This document shows positions 44,133 through 53,381 of a DNA stretch of 64,000 nucleotides, piece after piece. The stretch lies in contig NZ_JAEUAV010000010.1 of NCBI RefSeq assembly GCF_019511605.1, positions 62,001-126,000 of the forward strand, written 5' to 3'. Each line of letters opens with the position of its first letter. Within the stretch, counting starts at the first letter, position 1. This DNA comes from Paraburkholderia phenoliruptrix (lineage in GTDB: Bacteria > Pseudomonadota > Gammaproteobacteria > Burkholderiales > Burkholderiaceae). A program made the position numbers and the translations under genes. Under the pieces are notes generated by a model that searched no databases, was not told where the DNA came from, and saw only the letters and a program-made list of their open reading frames with translations.

Positions 44133-44966
44133 ATGGTTCGGCTGTCTCGTTTTACCCGTCAAGCTCTTGTCTGCCTTTTTGCTAGTGCCTTTGTCGTCGC
44201 GAGCGTGCCATCCCGCGCTGACGACGCCGGCGCGTGGCAAAGCGTGAAGAAAGCCGGAGTGCTCCGCTGCGGCGCCGCCGTCGCGCCGCCGTACGTGATG
44301 CGCGACCCGAAAACGGGCGAATACAGCGGCTTCTTCTCGGAGTTGTGCCGCAACTTTGGCCAGAACGTGCTGAAGGTGAAGGTCGAATTCGTCGATACGA
44401 CATGGGACAACATCGTCGCGGGCCTGCAGTCTGACAAATGGGATCTGTCGCTCGCGCTCAACGACACGCCGGAACGCGAAAAAGCCATTTCGTTTTCCGC
44501 ACCCGCCACGGATTACAACGTCTCGTTTGTCTACAACAAGAACAACCCCAAAGTTCCGAAGGGCGCCCATTCCGTCGCTGAGATCGACAAGCCGGGCGTG
44601 ACGATCGCGGTCATGTCCGGAACCGCGCAGGACAAGGCCATTTCGGCTGTCGTCAAACAGGCCCAGATCATGCGGTTGCCGGGCAACGACGAGACGCGTC
44701 TCGCGCTGATGTCCAGGCGCGCGGATCTCCTCGCGGACGCGAACATCACCAACTTGCTGCTGACCGAAGCACATCCCGATTGGGCTGCCACCATCCAGCC
44801 TCAACCGCCGCTCGCGCAGCAGGAAGTGGCATTCGGCATCAGAAAGGAGACGCCTGCGGCCGATATTGCGGCGCTCAACAAGTATGTCAATGAGCAGCTC
44901 AAGTCGGGTGCGGTGAACCGCCTCATCAAGACGTCCGTGCAGGCCATGCTGATCCCGAACAAGTAG
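44133..44966 (+). CDS. Amino-acid ABC transporter substrate-binding protein
   Basis: The 277-residue protein has a signal peptide ending PSRA and a type-3 periplasmic binding domain: VKKAGVLRCGAAVAPPYVMR, GYFSELCRNF-like GFFSELCRNF, TTWDNIVAGLQSDKWDLSLA and FSAPATDYNVSFVYNK. ATG 44133 follows GGAGAGG; the frame upstream to 43923 is non-coding. With the ATPase and two permeases it forms a polar amino-acid importer, probably for hydroxyproline. Confidence 0.9.
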   Translation: MVRLSRFTRQALVCLFASAFVVASVPSRADDAGAWQSVKKAGVLRCGAAVAPPYVMRDPKTGEYSGFFSELCRNFGQNVLKVKVEFVDTTWDNIVAGLQSDKWDLSLALNDTPEREKAISFSAPATDYNVSFVYNKNNPKVPKGAHSVAEIDKPGVTIAVMSGTAQDKAISAVVKQAQIMRLPGNDETRLALMSRRADLLADANITNLLLTEAHPDWAATIQPQPPLAQQEVAFGIRKETPAADIAALNKYVNEQLKSGAVNRLIKTSVQAMLIPNK

Positions 44967-45035
44967 CAGGGCAGCCCGAGCCCGTAAGACAGAAAAATAC
45001 AAAGTTCCCAACACTCCGTAGGTTTGGATAACTAA

Positions 45036-46181
45036 ATGAAAAAAACCCTCGCGATGGCAGCGTTGACTGCTTTCAGTCTGCCGGTATTAGCGCAGAACTC
45101 CGTGACCCTCTACGGCCTCATCGACGAAGGTCTCGACTATACGAACAACACGGCGGCCGGCAAGGCCTACGAGCTTCAGAGCGGCTACGCCCAAGGCAGC
45201 CGGTGGGGCCTGAAAGGCTCGGAGGAGCTGGGCAGAGGTCTGAAGGCGCTGTTCCAGATCGAGAGCGGCTTCAATGTGAACAACGGCAAGCTCGGGCAAG
45301 GCGGCCTCGGCTTCGGGCGCCAGGCGTATGTCGGCCTCGCGAGCGAGCGCTTCGGCACCGTGACATTGGGGCGCCAATACGACTCGCTCGTGGACTACCT
45401 TGCGCAGACCACGGCGAATGGCAACTGGGGCGGTTACCTTTTCTCGCATCCGTACGATAACGACAACACCGATAACACGTTCCGCGTCAACAATACCGTC
45501 AAATACACGAGCCCTGGCTTTGCCGGACTGCAATTCGGCGGCACTTACAGCTTCAGCAACGACACCAACTTCGCCAACAACCGGCAATACAGCCTCGGTG
45601 CGCAATACACGAACGGTGGCCTGCTGGTTGCCGCAGCCTACCTGCAGGCGAACAACCCGTCAGCGAGCGCCGGTGGTGCAATCAACAACGGTGGGGACGA
45701 GAACTTCGTGGCGAAACGCCTGCGAGTATTCGGCGCGGGCATCAACTACACGTTTGGCGCGACGACGCTCGGCTTCGCCTACACGAACACCGGTGTCGAT
45801 CAGCCGCTCAGTTCGGGATATGTCGGCGCGATTACGCCGGTTGCCGGCGCCACACTGTCGTCGCTGCGCTTCAACAACTTTGAAGTGAACGCCAAATACC
45901 AGTTCACCCCGGCGTTTTACGTGGGGGTCGCCTACACCTACACGCGCGCCAGCTTCAACGCCACGAGCGGTCAGCTTCATCCCGTGTACCACTCGGCGGG
46001 GCTGATGGCGGACTACAACCTGTCAAAACGCACCGACGTCTATCTGCAAGGCGCCTATCAGCACGCGGGCGGCGACAGAACCGGCACGGTACTCGACGTC
46101 GCTTATGTGCCCGGCGCGTCCGCTGTGTCGTCGACATCCAATCAGTTCGTGCTGCGTGCAGCGATTCGGCACAAGTTCTGA
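45036..46181 (+). CDS. Outer-membrane porin, Gram-negative trimeric type
   Basis: The signal peptide MKKTLAMAALTAFSLPVLA is followed by QNSVTLYGLIDEGLDYTNNT, RWGLKGSEELGRGLKALFQI, GRQAYVGLASERFGTVTLGR and the end AAIRHKF. This is the third porin in the window and lies between the substrate-binding protein and the rest of the transporter, so it may serve hydroxyproline passage. Confidence 0.93.
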   Translation: MKKTLAMAALTAFSLPVLAQNSVTLYGLIDEGLDYTNNTAAGKAYELQSGYAQGSRWGLKGSEELGRGLKALFQIESGFNVNNGKLGQGGLGFGRQAYVGLASERFGTVTLGRQYDSLVDYLAQTTANGNWGGYLFSHPYDNDNTDNTFRVNNTVKYTSPGFAGLQFGGTYSFSNDTNFANNRQYSLGAQYTNGGLLVAAAYLQANNPSASAGGAINNGGDENFVAKRLRVFGAGINYTFGATTLGFAYTNTGVDQPLSSGYVGAITPVAGATLSSLRFNNFEVNAKYQFTPAFYVGVAYTYTRASFNATSGQLHPVYHSAGLMADYNLSKRTDVYLQGAYQHAGGDRTGTVLDVAYVPGASAVSSTSNQFVLRAAIRHKF

Positions 46182-46318
46182 TAGGCGCCTGAGTCATCTG
46201 GGGAGGTCGCGCGGCCGGCGTTCTGCCGTACGCGTTTGGCAAGTCGCTAGTGATTTCCCTGGAGACGGTGAATCCGACGTTGACAGACCGGTTTTTCGTC
46301 TCCTACCATGAATACAAC

Positions 46319-46330
46319 GATGTATACAAT
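46319..46330. promoter_or_regulatory. Candidate GntR operator upstream of the ABC ATPase gene
   Basis: GATGTATACAAT holds the perfect palindrome TGTATACA (46321-46328) and shares ATGYATACART with the site at 44041. It is 70 bases before the likely ATPase start, in the 219-base gap after the porin. Confidence 0.45.
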
Positions 46331-46400
46331 CAGATGCACAAACCTGCCTGGCCTCGAATCACCCACCACGCGTCTCGCGGCGCGACCCCGGAGAGATTTC

Positions 46401-47234
46401 ATGTTGTCACCGCAAGCCATGACCGTCCGATCCCCCGTTCCTGAGACTGTGCAGGCGTTCCCGTCCCAGGTCGGCGGCGACTTCGTGCAGTTTCAGGACG
46501 TCTACAAGTCCTACGGCGAAAACCTGGTCGTGATCGACCACATGAGTCTCGACATGCGCGCCGACGACCGCCTTGTGATCATCGGTCCGAGCGGAAGCGG
46601 CAAGAGCTCGCTGCTGCGCGTGATGATGGGTCTTGAGGGCATCCAGGGCGGGCGGATCGGATTTCAGGGCAAGCCGTATATCTACGGCGCCGATTCCGGG
46701 AGAGCAAAGCGCATTGACGTGAAGCTGCAAAAGCAGATCGGCATGGTGTTTCAGCACTACACGCTGTTTCCGCATCTGTCTGTGCTCGGCAACCTGATCC
46801 TTGCCCCGGTGAAGGTGGGCGGCTTGTCGAAAGGCGAGGCCACGGATCGGGCTCGCAAATACCTTGCGCGCCTAGGCCTCGAAAGCAAACTTCACGCATA
46901 TCCGAGTCAGCTTTCCGGCGGCCAGAAGCAGCGCGTCGCGATTGCGCGTGCGCTGATGCTGGAGCCGAAGCTGATGTTGTTCGACGAGGTGACCTCTGCG
47001 CTCGACCCCGAAATGGTCGTCGAAGTACAGAACGTGATGCTCAAACTCGCCGAACAGAAAATGGCGATGATCATCGTCACGCACGACATGCATTTCGCGC
47101 GCGACATCGCAACGCGAGTGGTTTTTTGCGCGAGCGGAAAAATCGTCGAGCAGGGCGCGCCCGCCGAGATCTTCAAGTGTCCGAAGGAAGCCCGCACGCG
47201 TGAGTTTCTGGAGAAAGTGCTGCATCTCGACTGA
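46401..47234 (+). CDS. Amino-acid ABC transporter ATPase
   Basis: The 277-residue ATPase has Walker A GPSGSGKSS, Q-loop GMVFQHYTLFPHLSVLGNL, signature LSGGQKQRVAIARAL, Walker B LMLFDEVTSALD and H-loop VTHDM, as in the GlnQ/HisP group. ATG 46401 follows GGAGAG; the frame extends to 46308 without a good start. Seven bases separate it from the first permease gene. Confidence 0.93.
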   Translation: MLSPQAMTVRSPVPETVQAFPSQVGGDFVQFQDVYKSYGENLVVIDHMSLDMRADDRLVIIGPSGSGKSSLLRVMMGLEGIQGGRIGFQGKPYIYGADSGRAKRIDVKLQKQIGMVFQHYTLFPHLSVLGNLILAPVKVGGLSKGEATDRARKYLARLGLESKLHAYPSQLSGGQKQRVAIARALMLEPKLMLFDEVTSALDPEMVVEVQNVMLKLAEQKMAMIIVTHDMHFARDIATRVVFCASGKIVEQGAPAEIFKCPKEARTREFLEKVLHLD

Positions 47235-47241
47235 GGACGCC

Positions 47242-47913
47242 ATGAACTATCACTTCGATTTCAACTTCCTCGAAGGAAGCTTCAGCGCATTGGTTTCGGG
47301 CCTGAAGGTCACGCTGGAGCTGGCGGTGGCTTCCAACCTCATGGGGCTCGTGCTGGGTTTTCTGTTGTGCCTGCTCGCCATGAGCCGCTGGGTCGTGATT
47401 CGCTGGCCTGCGCAGCTCTTCATTGAATTCTTTCGCTGCACGCCGGCTCTGCTGCAAATCGTCTGGTTCTTCTACTGCATTCCGATGATGGTCGATGTCT
47501 TTATCGACCCCATCGTGATGGGCGTGCTGGCACTCGGTCTGAACCTCACGGCATTCAACGCCGAAGCGTATCGCGCGGGAGTGCAGGCTGTCCCTAAGGA
47601 ACATCTCGATGCATGCGTGGCGCTGGGTCTGAAGCCATGGCAACGCACGCTTTATGTAGTGCTTCCACAAGCGCTTCGGAGTGCGATGCCGGTTCTGATG
47701 ACCAATGGCATCGGCAGCCTGCAACAGAGCGCACTGGTGGCAATCGTCGCGGTGGCGGACCTGATGTACGTCGGCAAGAGCCTCGCAACTGAAGCCTACC
47801 GTCCGCTTGAGACCTACACGGTGGTCGCGCTGATCTACTTCGCGCTTTCGCTGCCGATTGCGAAGCTGGTTCATGTAATCGAGCGTCGTCAGGACCTCGC
47901 GGTCCAACGTTGA
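47242..47913 (+). CDS. Amino-acid ABC transporter permease (HisM/GlnP family), first
   Basis: A 223-residue, about 5-segment permease with the family segment LFIEFFRCTPALLQIVWFFY and the EAA loop AYRAGVQAVPKEHLDACVAL then GLKPWQRTLYVVLPQALRSA. The ATG at 47242 directly follows the ATPase stop. It pairs with the next gene as a heterodimeric channel. Confidence 0.92.
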   Translation: MNYHFDFNFLEGSFSALVSGLKVTLELAVASNLMGLVLGFLLCLLAMSRWVVIRWPAQLFIEFFRCTPALLQIVWFFYCIPMMVDVFIDPIVMGVLALGLNLTAFNAEAYRAGVQAVPKEHLDACVALGLKPWQRTLYVVLPQALRSAMPVLMTNGIGSLQQSALVAIVAVADLMYVGKSLATEAYRPLETYTVVALIYFALSLPIAKLVHVIERRQDLAVQR

Positions 47914-47923
47914 GGAGAGCCCC

Positions 47924-48589
47924 ATGCAACTCGATTTCTCGACTGTTTTGCCTTACTGGCTGGTGCTGCTCAAAGGCTTGGGGCTCACGCTCGCTTTCAC
48001 GAGCAGTTGCGCGGCGATCGGAAGTCTCGCCGGATTCGTTCTGAGCCTGCTGCGCATGTCGCCGGCCCGCTGGATGAAGGCCGCAACCGCGCTTTATGTC
48101 GAGTTCTTTCGCGGCACGCCGCTGCTGATCCAGCTTTTTTGGGTGTACTTCTGCTTTCCGGTGGTGTTCCGTATTCCGATTCCGCCGTACCTGTCAATGG
48201 TCATTTCGCTGACGTTGTACATGGCCGCCATTACGAGCGAAACGTTTCGCGGCGCGTTGAAGTCCATTTCGGCGGAGCAGCATGATGCGTGCACTGCATT
48301 GAGTCTCTCGCCGCAGGCAAAGATTGTGTATGTGATCTTTCCGCAAGCGTTGCTGCGTGCAATTCCGCCGTTGCTCTCGAACATCGTCAGCCTGTTCAAG
48401 GAGAGCGCACTTATTTCTTCCGTGGGCGTCGCGGATCTGATGTTCGTCGGCCAGAACATTTCGAACAGTACGGCGCGGCCGGTCGAGTTTTTGACGACCG
48501 TCGCGATCATCTATTTCCTCGTCGCTTTCCCGCTGACGCGTCTCGTCGGCGTGGTTGAGACCCGATTGCTCAGGCGCTTTGCCTACTAA
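47924..48589 (+). CDS. Amino-acid ABC transporter permease (HisM/GlnP family), second
   Basis: A 221-residue permease paralogous to the preceding one: LYVEFFRGTPLLIQLFWVYF and EAA loop ALKSISAEQHDACTALSLSP, QAKIVYVIFPQALLRAIPPL. GAGGAGAGC precedes the ATG. The substrate is inferred as hydroxyproline from the downstream enzymes. Confidence 0.92.
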   Translation: MQLDFSTVLPYWLVLLKGLGLTLAFTSSCAAIGSLAGFVLSLLRMSPARWMKAATALYVEFFRGTPLLIQLFWVYFCFPVVFRIPIPPYLSMVISLTLYMAAITSETFRGALKSISAEQHDACTALSLSPQAKIVYVIFPQALLRAIPPLLSNIVSLFKESALISSVGVADLMFVGQNISNSTARPVEFLTTVAIIYFLVAFPLTRLVGVVETRLLRRFAY

Positions 48590-48622
48590 ACCCAACCCTT
48601 ACTTCGTTCAGCGGAGATTCAA

Positions 48623-49501
48623 ATGCAGATGAAAGGTATCCTGCCGGCGCTTGTTACGCCGTTCAATGCGTCGGGCGCAGTCGACCATGACACGCTCTCG
48701 TCGATCCTCGAGTTCCAGTTGAAGGCCGGCGTGAGCGGCTTCGTGCCGCTCGGCTCTACAGGCGAATACTACGCGCTGACCCACGACGAGCGCCGCGCCA
48801 TTCTGAAGACGGTGCGCGAAGTGGTGGGCGAGCGCGGCACGCTGATCGGCGGCGCAAACGGCTCCTGCACGCGTGAAGTGATCGAACAGACGCGGCTCGT
48901 GCGCGACGCCGGCTACACAAACGTGCTGATCGCTCCGCCGTATTACGCGCTGCCTTCGCAGGGAGAGCTGATCGGCCATTACGAAGCCATTCTGGAAGCT
49001 GTGCCGGACGTCAACGTGATTCTGTATAACTATCCGGTTCGAACCAATGTCGAGGTCGGTTTTAGCGTGCTCGACGCATTCAAGGACAATCCGCGCGTTG
49101 TCGGCATCAAGGAAAGCAGCGGCAATCTGCTGCGCGCGATTGAAATCGGCGAGAAGTACAAAGACCACTTTCAGTTGTCGTGCGGTTCGGACGATCAGGC
49201 GCTCGACTTCTTCCTGTGGGGCGCATCGAGCTGGATCTGTGGGCCTGCTAACTGTTTTGTGAAACCGGTCGTGGACTTCTACAACCGATTCAGCGCGGGC
49301 GATATTCGTGGCGCGCAGGAAGTGATGCGCTCGCTGTTCCCCGTCATGGCGACCATGGAAGCCGGCAAGTTCGTGCAGAAGGTGAAGTACGGCTGCGAGT
49401 TGGCGGGCTTCAAGGTCGGCGCGGCGCGCATGCCGCTCAAGCCGCTGACCGACGAGGAGAAGGCGGATTTCCGCGCAGTGTTCGAAGCGGCGCAGCGATA
49501 A
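48623..49501 (+). CDS. DapA-family lyase, probable 1-pyrroline-4-hydroxy-2-carboxylate deaminase
   Basis: The 292-residue class I aldolase-fold protein has the substrate loop GSTGEYY at 44-50, Schiff-base lysine K163 in GIKESSG and Tyr135 in ILYNYP. In hydroxyproline clusters the DapA-family member deaminates 1-pyrroline-4-hydroxy-2-carboxylate to 2-oxoglutarate semialdehyde. The assignment comes from the neighbouring epimerase, dehydrogenase and aldehyde dehydrogenase; sequence alone does not separate it from other DapA relatives. Confidence 0.8.
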   Translation: MQMKGILPALVTPFNASGAVDHDTLSSILEFQLKAGVSGFVPLGSTGEYYALTHDERRAILKTVREVVGERGTLIGGANGSCTREVIEQTRLVRDAGYTNVLIAPPYYALPSQGELIGHYEAILEAVPDVNVILYNYPVRTNVEVGFSVLDAFKDNPRVVGIKESSGNLLRAIEIGEKYKDHFQLSCGSDDQALDFFLWGASSWICGPANCFVKPVVDFYNRFSAGDIRGAQEVMRSLFPVMATMEAGKFVQKVKYGCELAGFKVGAARMPLKPLTDEEKADFRAVFEAAQR

Positions 49502-49567
49502 CGAATACGGTGACAGGCACGCGCGCCGGTAGGAACGTCACCTGCGCGCCTCACCAGGATATCGACA

Positions 49568-50584
49568 ATGACGAGACATAGCTTTAGCTGCATCGAGGGC
49601 CATACCGAAGGCATGCCGGTGCGCATGGTGATCGACGGTGCGCCGCCGCTTGCCGGCAAGTCGATGAGCGAGCGCCGCGACGACTTCATTGCAAACCACG
49701 ACTGGATTCGCCGTTCGCTGACGCTCGAGCCGCGCGGCCACGCGCATATGTCGGGGACCATTCTGTATCCGCCGCTGTCCGCGAACGCCGACATGAGTCT
49801 GATTTTCATCGAGACTTCAGGGTGCCTGCCGATGTGCGGCCACGCGTCCATCGGGTCCGTTTCGTTTGCAATTGAAGCAGGACTCGTTCGTCCGAAGACG
49901 CCGGGCACAGTCATTGTCGATGTCCCGGCCGGTCAACTCACGGCGAAATATGAAATGGACGGCAATCTCGTCAGGGCTGTCCGTTTCACCAACGTGCCGA
50001 GCTTTCTGCTGTATCGCGATGCCGAGGTCGTGCATCCAACCCTCGGCAAGCTCACCGTGGACATTGCATATGGCGGCAATTTCTATCCGATCGTTGAAGC
50101 GCAGTCCAACTTTCCCGGCTGCGAGCATTTCACGCCGCAGCAACTCCTCGAGTGGGGACGCGAGATACAGGCAGCGGTGAACCAGACATTCGACGTCGTC
50201 CACCCCGACCATCCGGGCATTCGCGGCGTCAGGCACTGCATGTGGACGGGCGCCGCTTTGTCGAGCCAAGCCGACGCGCGCGCAGTGGTGATTGCAGGCG
50301 CAAACCTGATCGACCGTTCGCCTTGCGGGACGGGCACGTCGGCGCGCGTGGCGCAGCGTCATGCACGGGGCCTTTTGCACGAAGGCGATACCTTTACTCA
50401 TCAGAGCCTGATCGGCAGCAGTTTTGTCGGCCGGGTCGAATCGACAACGCAGTTGAAAAGCGGGCTGGACGCCGTGCTGCCGAGCATAGAAGGGCGCGCA
50501 TGGATTACCGGGCGCGCGGAGCACTACGTCGATGATTCGCAGCCCTATGCGCATGGCTTCACTATCGAGGAGTATCCCGCGTGA
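49568..50584 (+). CDS. Proline racemase family, 4-hydroxyproline 2-epimerase (Cys/Cys)
   Basis: The 338-residue enzyme has the two catalytic cysteines of racemases/epimerases: C90 in [11 protein letters not shown] and C253 in [12 protein letters not shown]. It converts trans-4-hydroxy-L-proline into cis-4-hydroxy-D-proline, the first pathway step. Its stop overlaps the GTG of the D-hydroxyproline dehydrogenase by four bases. Confidence 0.88.
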   Translation: MTRHSFSCIEGHTEGMPVRMVIDGAPPLAGKSMSERRDDFIANHDWIRRSLTLEPRGHAHMSGTILYPPLSANADMSLIFIETSGCLPMCGHASIGSVSFAIEAGLVRPKTPGTVIVDVPAGQLTAKYEMDGNLVRAVRFTNVPSFLLYRDAEVVHPTLGKLTVDIAYGGNFYPIVEAQSNFPGCEHFTPQQLLEWGREIQAAVNQTFDVVHPDHPGIRGVRHCMWTGAALSSQADARAVVIAGANLIDRSPCGTGTSARVAQRHARGLLHEGDTFTHQSLIGSSFVGRVESTTQLKSGLDAVLPSIEGRAWITGRAEHYVDDSQPYAHGFTIEEYPA

Positions 50585-51870
50585 ACGCAGCACCGAATGA
50601 GTTTTTACTGGCAAATCGCCGGGCGCTGCACGAAACCGCGGTCGTGATCGGCGGCGGTATTGTCGGCGTGTGCTGCGCGCTCTATCTGCAGCGCGAAGGC
50701 TATGCGGTCACGCTGGTCGATCCGGAAGCGCCTGGCAACAGCACGGCAAAATGGAGTTGTGGGCAGATCGCGGTGAGCGAGATCATCCCGCTGTCGAAGC
50801 CCGGCATCCTGATGAAAGTGCCGGGCTGGCTGATGGATCAGAAAGGGCCGCTCGCTCTGCGGCCGAGCGCGCTGCCAGGCATTTTGCCGTGGTTTTTCCG
50901 CTTTCTCATGTGCGCGCGTCATTCAAAGATCGTTGACATCGCGCAGGCCATGGCGACCCTGACACATGACGTCTACGGCGACTACGCGCCCCTGCTCGAC
51001 GCATGTGAGGACAAGACCTTGATGGGTGAGCGGCCGATTATCGAGGTATTCGACAATCCCGTCGGCATTGCGCACGAGCAACCGCATCTGGATCTGCGTG
51101 CGTCGCTGGGTTTCACATCGCAGCGCCTGAACGCGAAGGAAATCGGCGATCTGGAGCCCGCCCTTGGGGGGCGATTCGCGCACGGCCTGTTGTTTCCCGA
51201 CTGGCGAGCAGTAAGCGACACAGAGGGATTCATTGCGGCCCTGACGCAAAGTTTCATGGCGCGCGGCGGCCGCCGCGTTCGCAGCGAGGTTGCGCGGATC
51301 GACGAAGAGAATGGACGCGCGACGGGTGTCGCGTTGGCAAACGGCGAGCGCGCGGCGGCGGCGTGTGTGGTGGTGGCGGCCGGCACGGGTTCGCGGCGCT
51401 TCTTCCCGGCGCTGGGCGTGAGCGTTCCGCTGGCGGGCATTGCGGGATACCAGGCTGTGCTTCGCCATCCCGGCGTGGAGATGCGGCACTCCACGATTTA
51501 CGCCGATGGCGGTTTCTGCTTCAGCCCGATGACGCGCGGCCTGCAGATCGGCGGCACGATCGAATTCGCAGCGCCTAATGCCAGGCCGAATTTCGGCCGT
51601 GCGGACATCATCCTGGAAAAAGCAAGGCGGGTGCTCCCGCAATTGCAGACGGCCGATGTCGAGTACGGTGTCGGCTATCGTCCGTTTCTTCCTGATACGA
51701 AGCCGATCATCGACCGTTCGCGCCGCTTGCCGAACGTATTCATGGCGTTCGGTCACGGGCAGTTGGGTCTGACACTCGGCGCCACGACCGGGCGCCTGAT
51801 TGCCGATCTGGCCGCCGGGCGGACGACGAAGCAGGACCTCGCACCATTCAGCGCCTATCGCTTCTCCTGA
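50581..51870 (+). CDS. FAD-dependent D-hydroxyproline dehydrogenase (DadA-like)
   Basis: The 429-residue DAO-family flavoprotein has FAD motif GGGIVGV at 24-30 and ends [20 protein letters not shown], typical of DadA-like dehydrogenases. It starts with GTG overlapping the epimerase stop. In context it oxidises cis-4-hydroxy-D-proline to 1-pyrroline-4-hydroxy-2-carboxylate, passing electrons to the respiratory chain. Confidence 0.87.
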   Translation: MNAAPNEFLLANRRALHETAVVIGGGIVGVCCALYLQREGYAVTLVDPEAPGNSTAKWSCGQIAVSEIIPLSKPGILMKVPGWLMDQKGPLALRPSALPGILPWFFRFLMCARHSKIVDIAQAMATLTHDVYGDYAPLLDACEDKTLMGERPIIEVFDNPVGIAHEQPHLDLRASLGFTSQRLNAKEIGDLEPALGGRFAHGLLFPDWRAVSDTEGFIAALTQSFMARGGRRVRSEVARIDEENGRATGVALANGERAAAACVVVAAGTGSRRFFPALGVSVPLAGIAGYQAVLRHPGVEMRHSTIYADGGFCFSPMTRGLQIGGTIEFAAPNARPNFGRADIILEKARRVLPQLQTADVEYGVGYRPFLPDTKPIIDRSRRLPNVFMAFGHGQLGLTLGATTGRLIADLAAGRTTKQDLAPFSAYRFS

Positions 51871-51880
51871 GAGACATTCG

Positions 51881-53362
51881 ATGAAATCATACGAGCACCT
51901 GTTTATCGATGGCCAATGGGCGGCCCCAGTCAAGCGCGGCACTTTCGAAACCGTCGACCCGAGCAACGAGACGGTGATCGCGCGAGTGGCCGCTGCAACG
52001 TCCGAAGACATCGACCGAGCGGTCAAAGCCGCGCGCAAGGCATTCGACGAAGGACCATGGCCGCGCATGAGCGGCGCAGAGCGCGCCGCGATTTTACGCA
52101 GAATCGGCAAAGGCATTCGCGACCGCTTGCAGGAACTCGCGGAAATCGAAGTGCGCGACAACGGCAAGCCGCTTCCCGAAGCGCTCTGGGATCTGGGCGA
52201 TGCAGCCGGTTGCTTCGAGTTCTACGCGGGTCTTGCAGAACGATTGGACAGGGACGCTGAAAAGCCCGTCGCGCTTTCCGACGATCGCTTCAGTTCGGTG
52301 GCGCGCAAGGAGCCCGTCGGTGTGGCCGGTGCGATCATTCCCTGGAACTTCCCGCTGCTCATGGCCGCGTGGAAGGTTGCGCCTGCGCTCGCGGCCGGCT
52401 GCACGATGGTGCTCAAACCGTCGGAGCTTACTCCGCTGACGGCGCTCGAACTCGCTCATATCGCGGCTGCCGCCGACCTGCCGCCGGGCGTGCTGAACAT
52501 CGTCACGGGGCTCGGCCACGAGGCAGGCGCGCCGTTGAGCGAGCATCCCGCCATCGATAAACTCGCTTTCACCGGCAGCGTGCCGACCGGCAGCCGCATC
52601 ATGCAGGCCGCCGCGCGCGACATCAAGAATGTGAGCCTCGAACTGGGCGGCAAGTCGCCGTTCATTGTGTTCGCGGATAGCGACATCGACGCGGCTGTCG
52701 AATGGATCATGTTCGGCATCTTCTGGAACCAGGGGGAGGTCTGCTCGGCCACGTCGCGCGTGCTGGTGCAGCGGGAAATCTACGCGCGGCTGGTCGAGCG
52801 GCTTGCGGAGCAAACGCGCAAAATCAAGATTGGCAACGGCCTTGAGGACGGTGTGCTGCTCGGGCCGCTCGTCAGCAAGGGGCAGTACGAGAAAGTGCTG
52901 GCGGCCGTCGAGCGGGGCAAGCAGGAAGGCGCGCGGCTCGTGACCGGCGGCAGTCGTCCGGCTCATCTGGACACCGGTTATTTCATGGAGCCCGTCGTTT
53001 TCGCGGATGTGCCGGAACTCAGCTCGATCTGGCAGGAAGAAATCTTCGGACCTGTGGTGTGCATTCGAGCGTTCGCGGACGAAGCAGAAGCGGTGCGGTC
53101 CGCGAACGACTCGCGCTTCGGCCTGGCAGCAGCGGTCATGTCGCGGGACGACGAGCGCTGCGAGCGCGTAGCCCGCGCGTTGCGTGCAGGTATTGTGTGG
53201 GTCAACTGTTCGCAGCCCACCTTCACCGAAGCGCCGTGGGGCGGCTATAAGCAAAGCGGCATAGGGCGCGAGCTCGGGGAGTGGGGCCTCAATAACTATC
53301 TGGAAACGAAGCAGATCACGCGCTACAGCAGCGACAAGCCGTGGGGCTGGTACATCCGGTAA
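51881..53362 (+). CDS. Aldehyde dehydrogenase, probable 2-oxoglutarate semialdehyde dehydrogenase
   Basis: A 493-residue NAD(P)-dependent ALDH with PWNFP at 154-158, catalytic E254 in LELGGKSP and nucleophile C288 in NQGEVCSATSR. It resembles the betaine-aldehyde group, but the cluster points to the last hydroxyproline step, forming 2-oxoglutarate. ATG 51881 is preceded by GAGAG. Confidence 0.9.
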   Translation: MKSYEHLFIDGQWAAPVKRGTFETVDPSNETVIARVAAATSEDIDRAVKAARKAFDEGPWPRMSGAERAAILRRIGKGIRDRLQELAEIEVRDNGKPLPEALWDLGDAAGCFEFYAGLAERLDRDAEKPVALSDDRFSSVARKEPVGVAGAIIPWNFPLLMAAWKVAPALAAGCTMVLKPSELTPLTALELAHIAAAADLPPGVLNIVTGLGHEAGAPLSEHPAIDKLAFTGSVPTGSRIMQAAARDIKNVSLELGGKSPFIVFADSDIDAAVEWIMFGIFWNQGEVCSATSRVLVQREIYARLVERLAEQTRKIKIGNGLEDGVLLGPLVSKGQYEKVLAAVERGKQEGARLVTGGSRPAHLDTGYFMEPVVFADVPELSSIWQEEIFGPVVCIRAFADEAEAVRSANDSRFGLAAAVMSRDDERCERVARALRAGIVWVNCSQPTFTEAPWGGYKQSGIGRELGEWGLNNYLETKQITRYSSDKPWGWYIR

Positions 53363-53381
53363 TCAGGTAAGGCGGTCAATC

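Noticed and set aside
48639..48647. TATCCTGCC nick-like word
   Set aside because: It lies inside the DapA-family coding sequence with no palindrome or transfer gene nearby; treated as chance.
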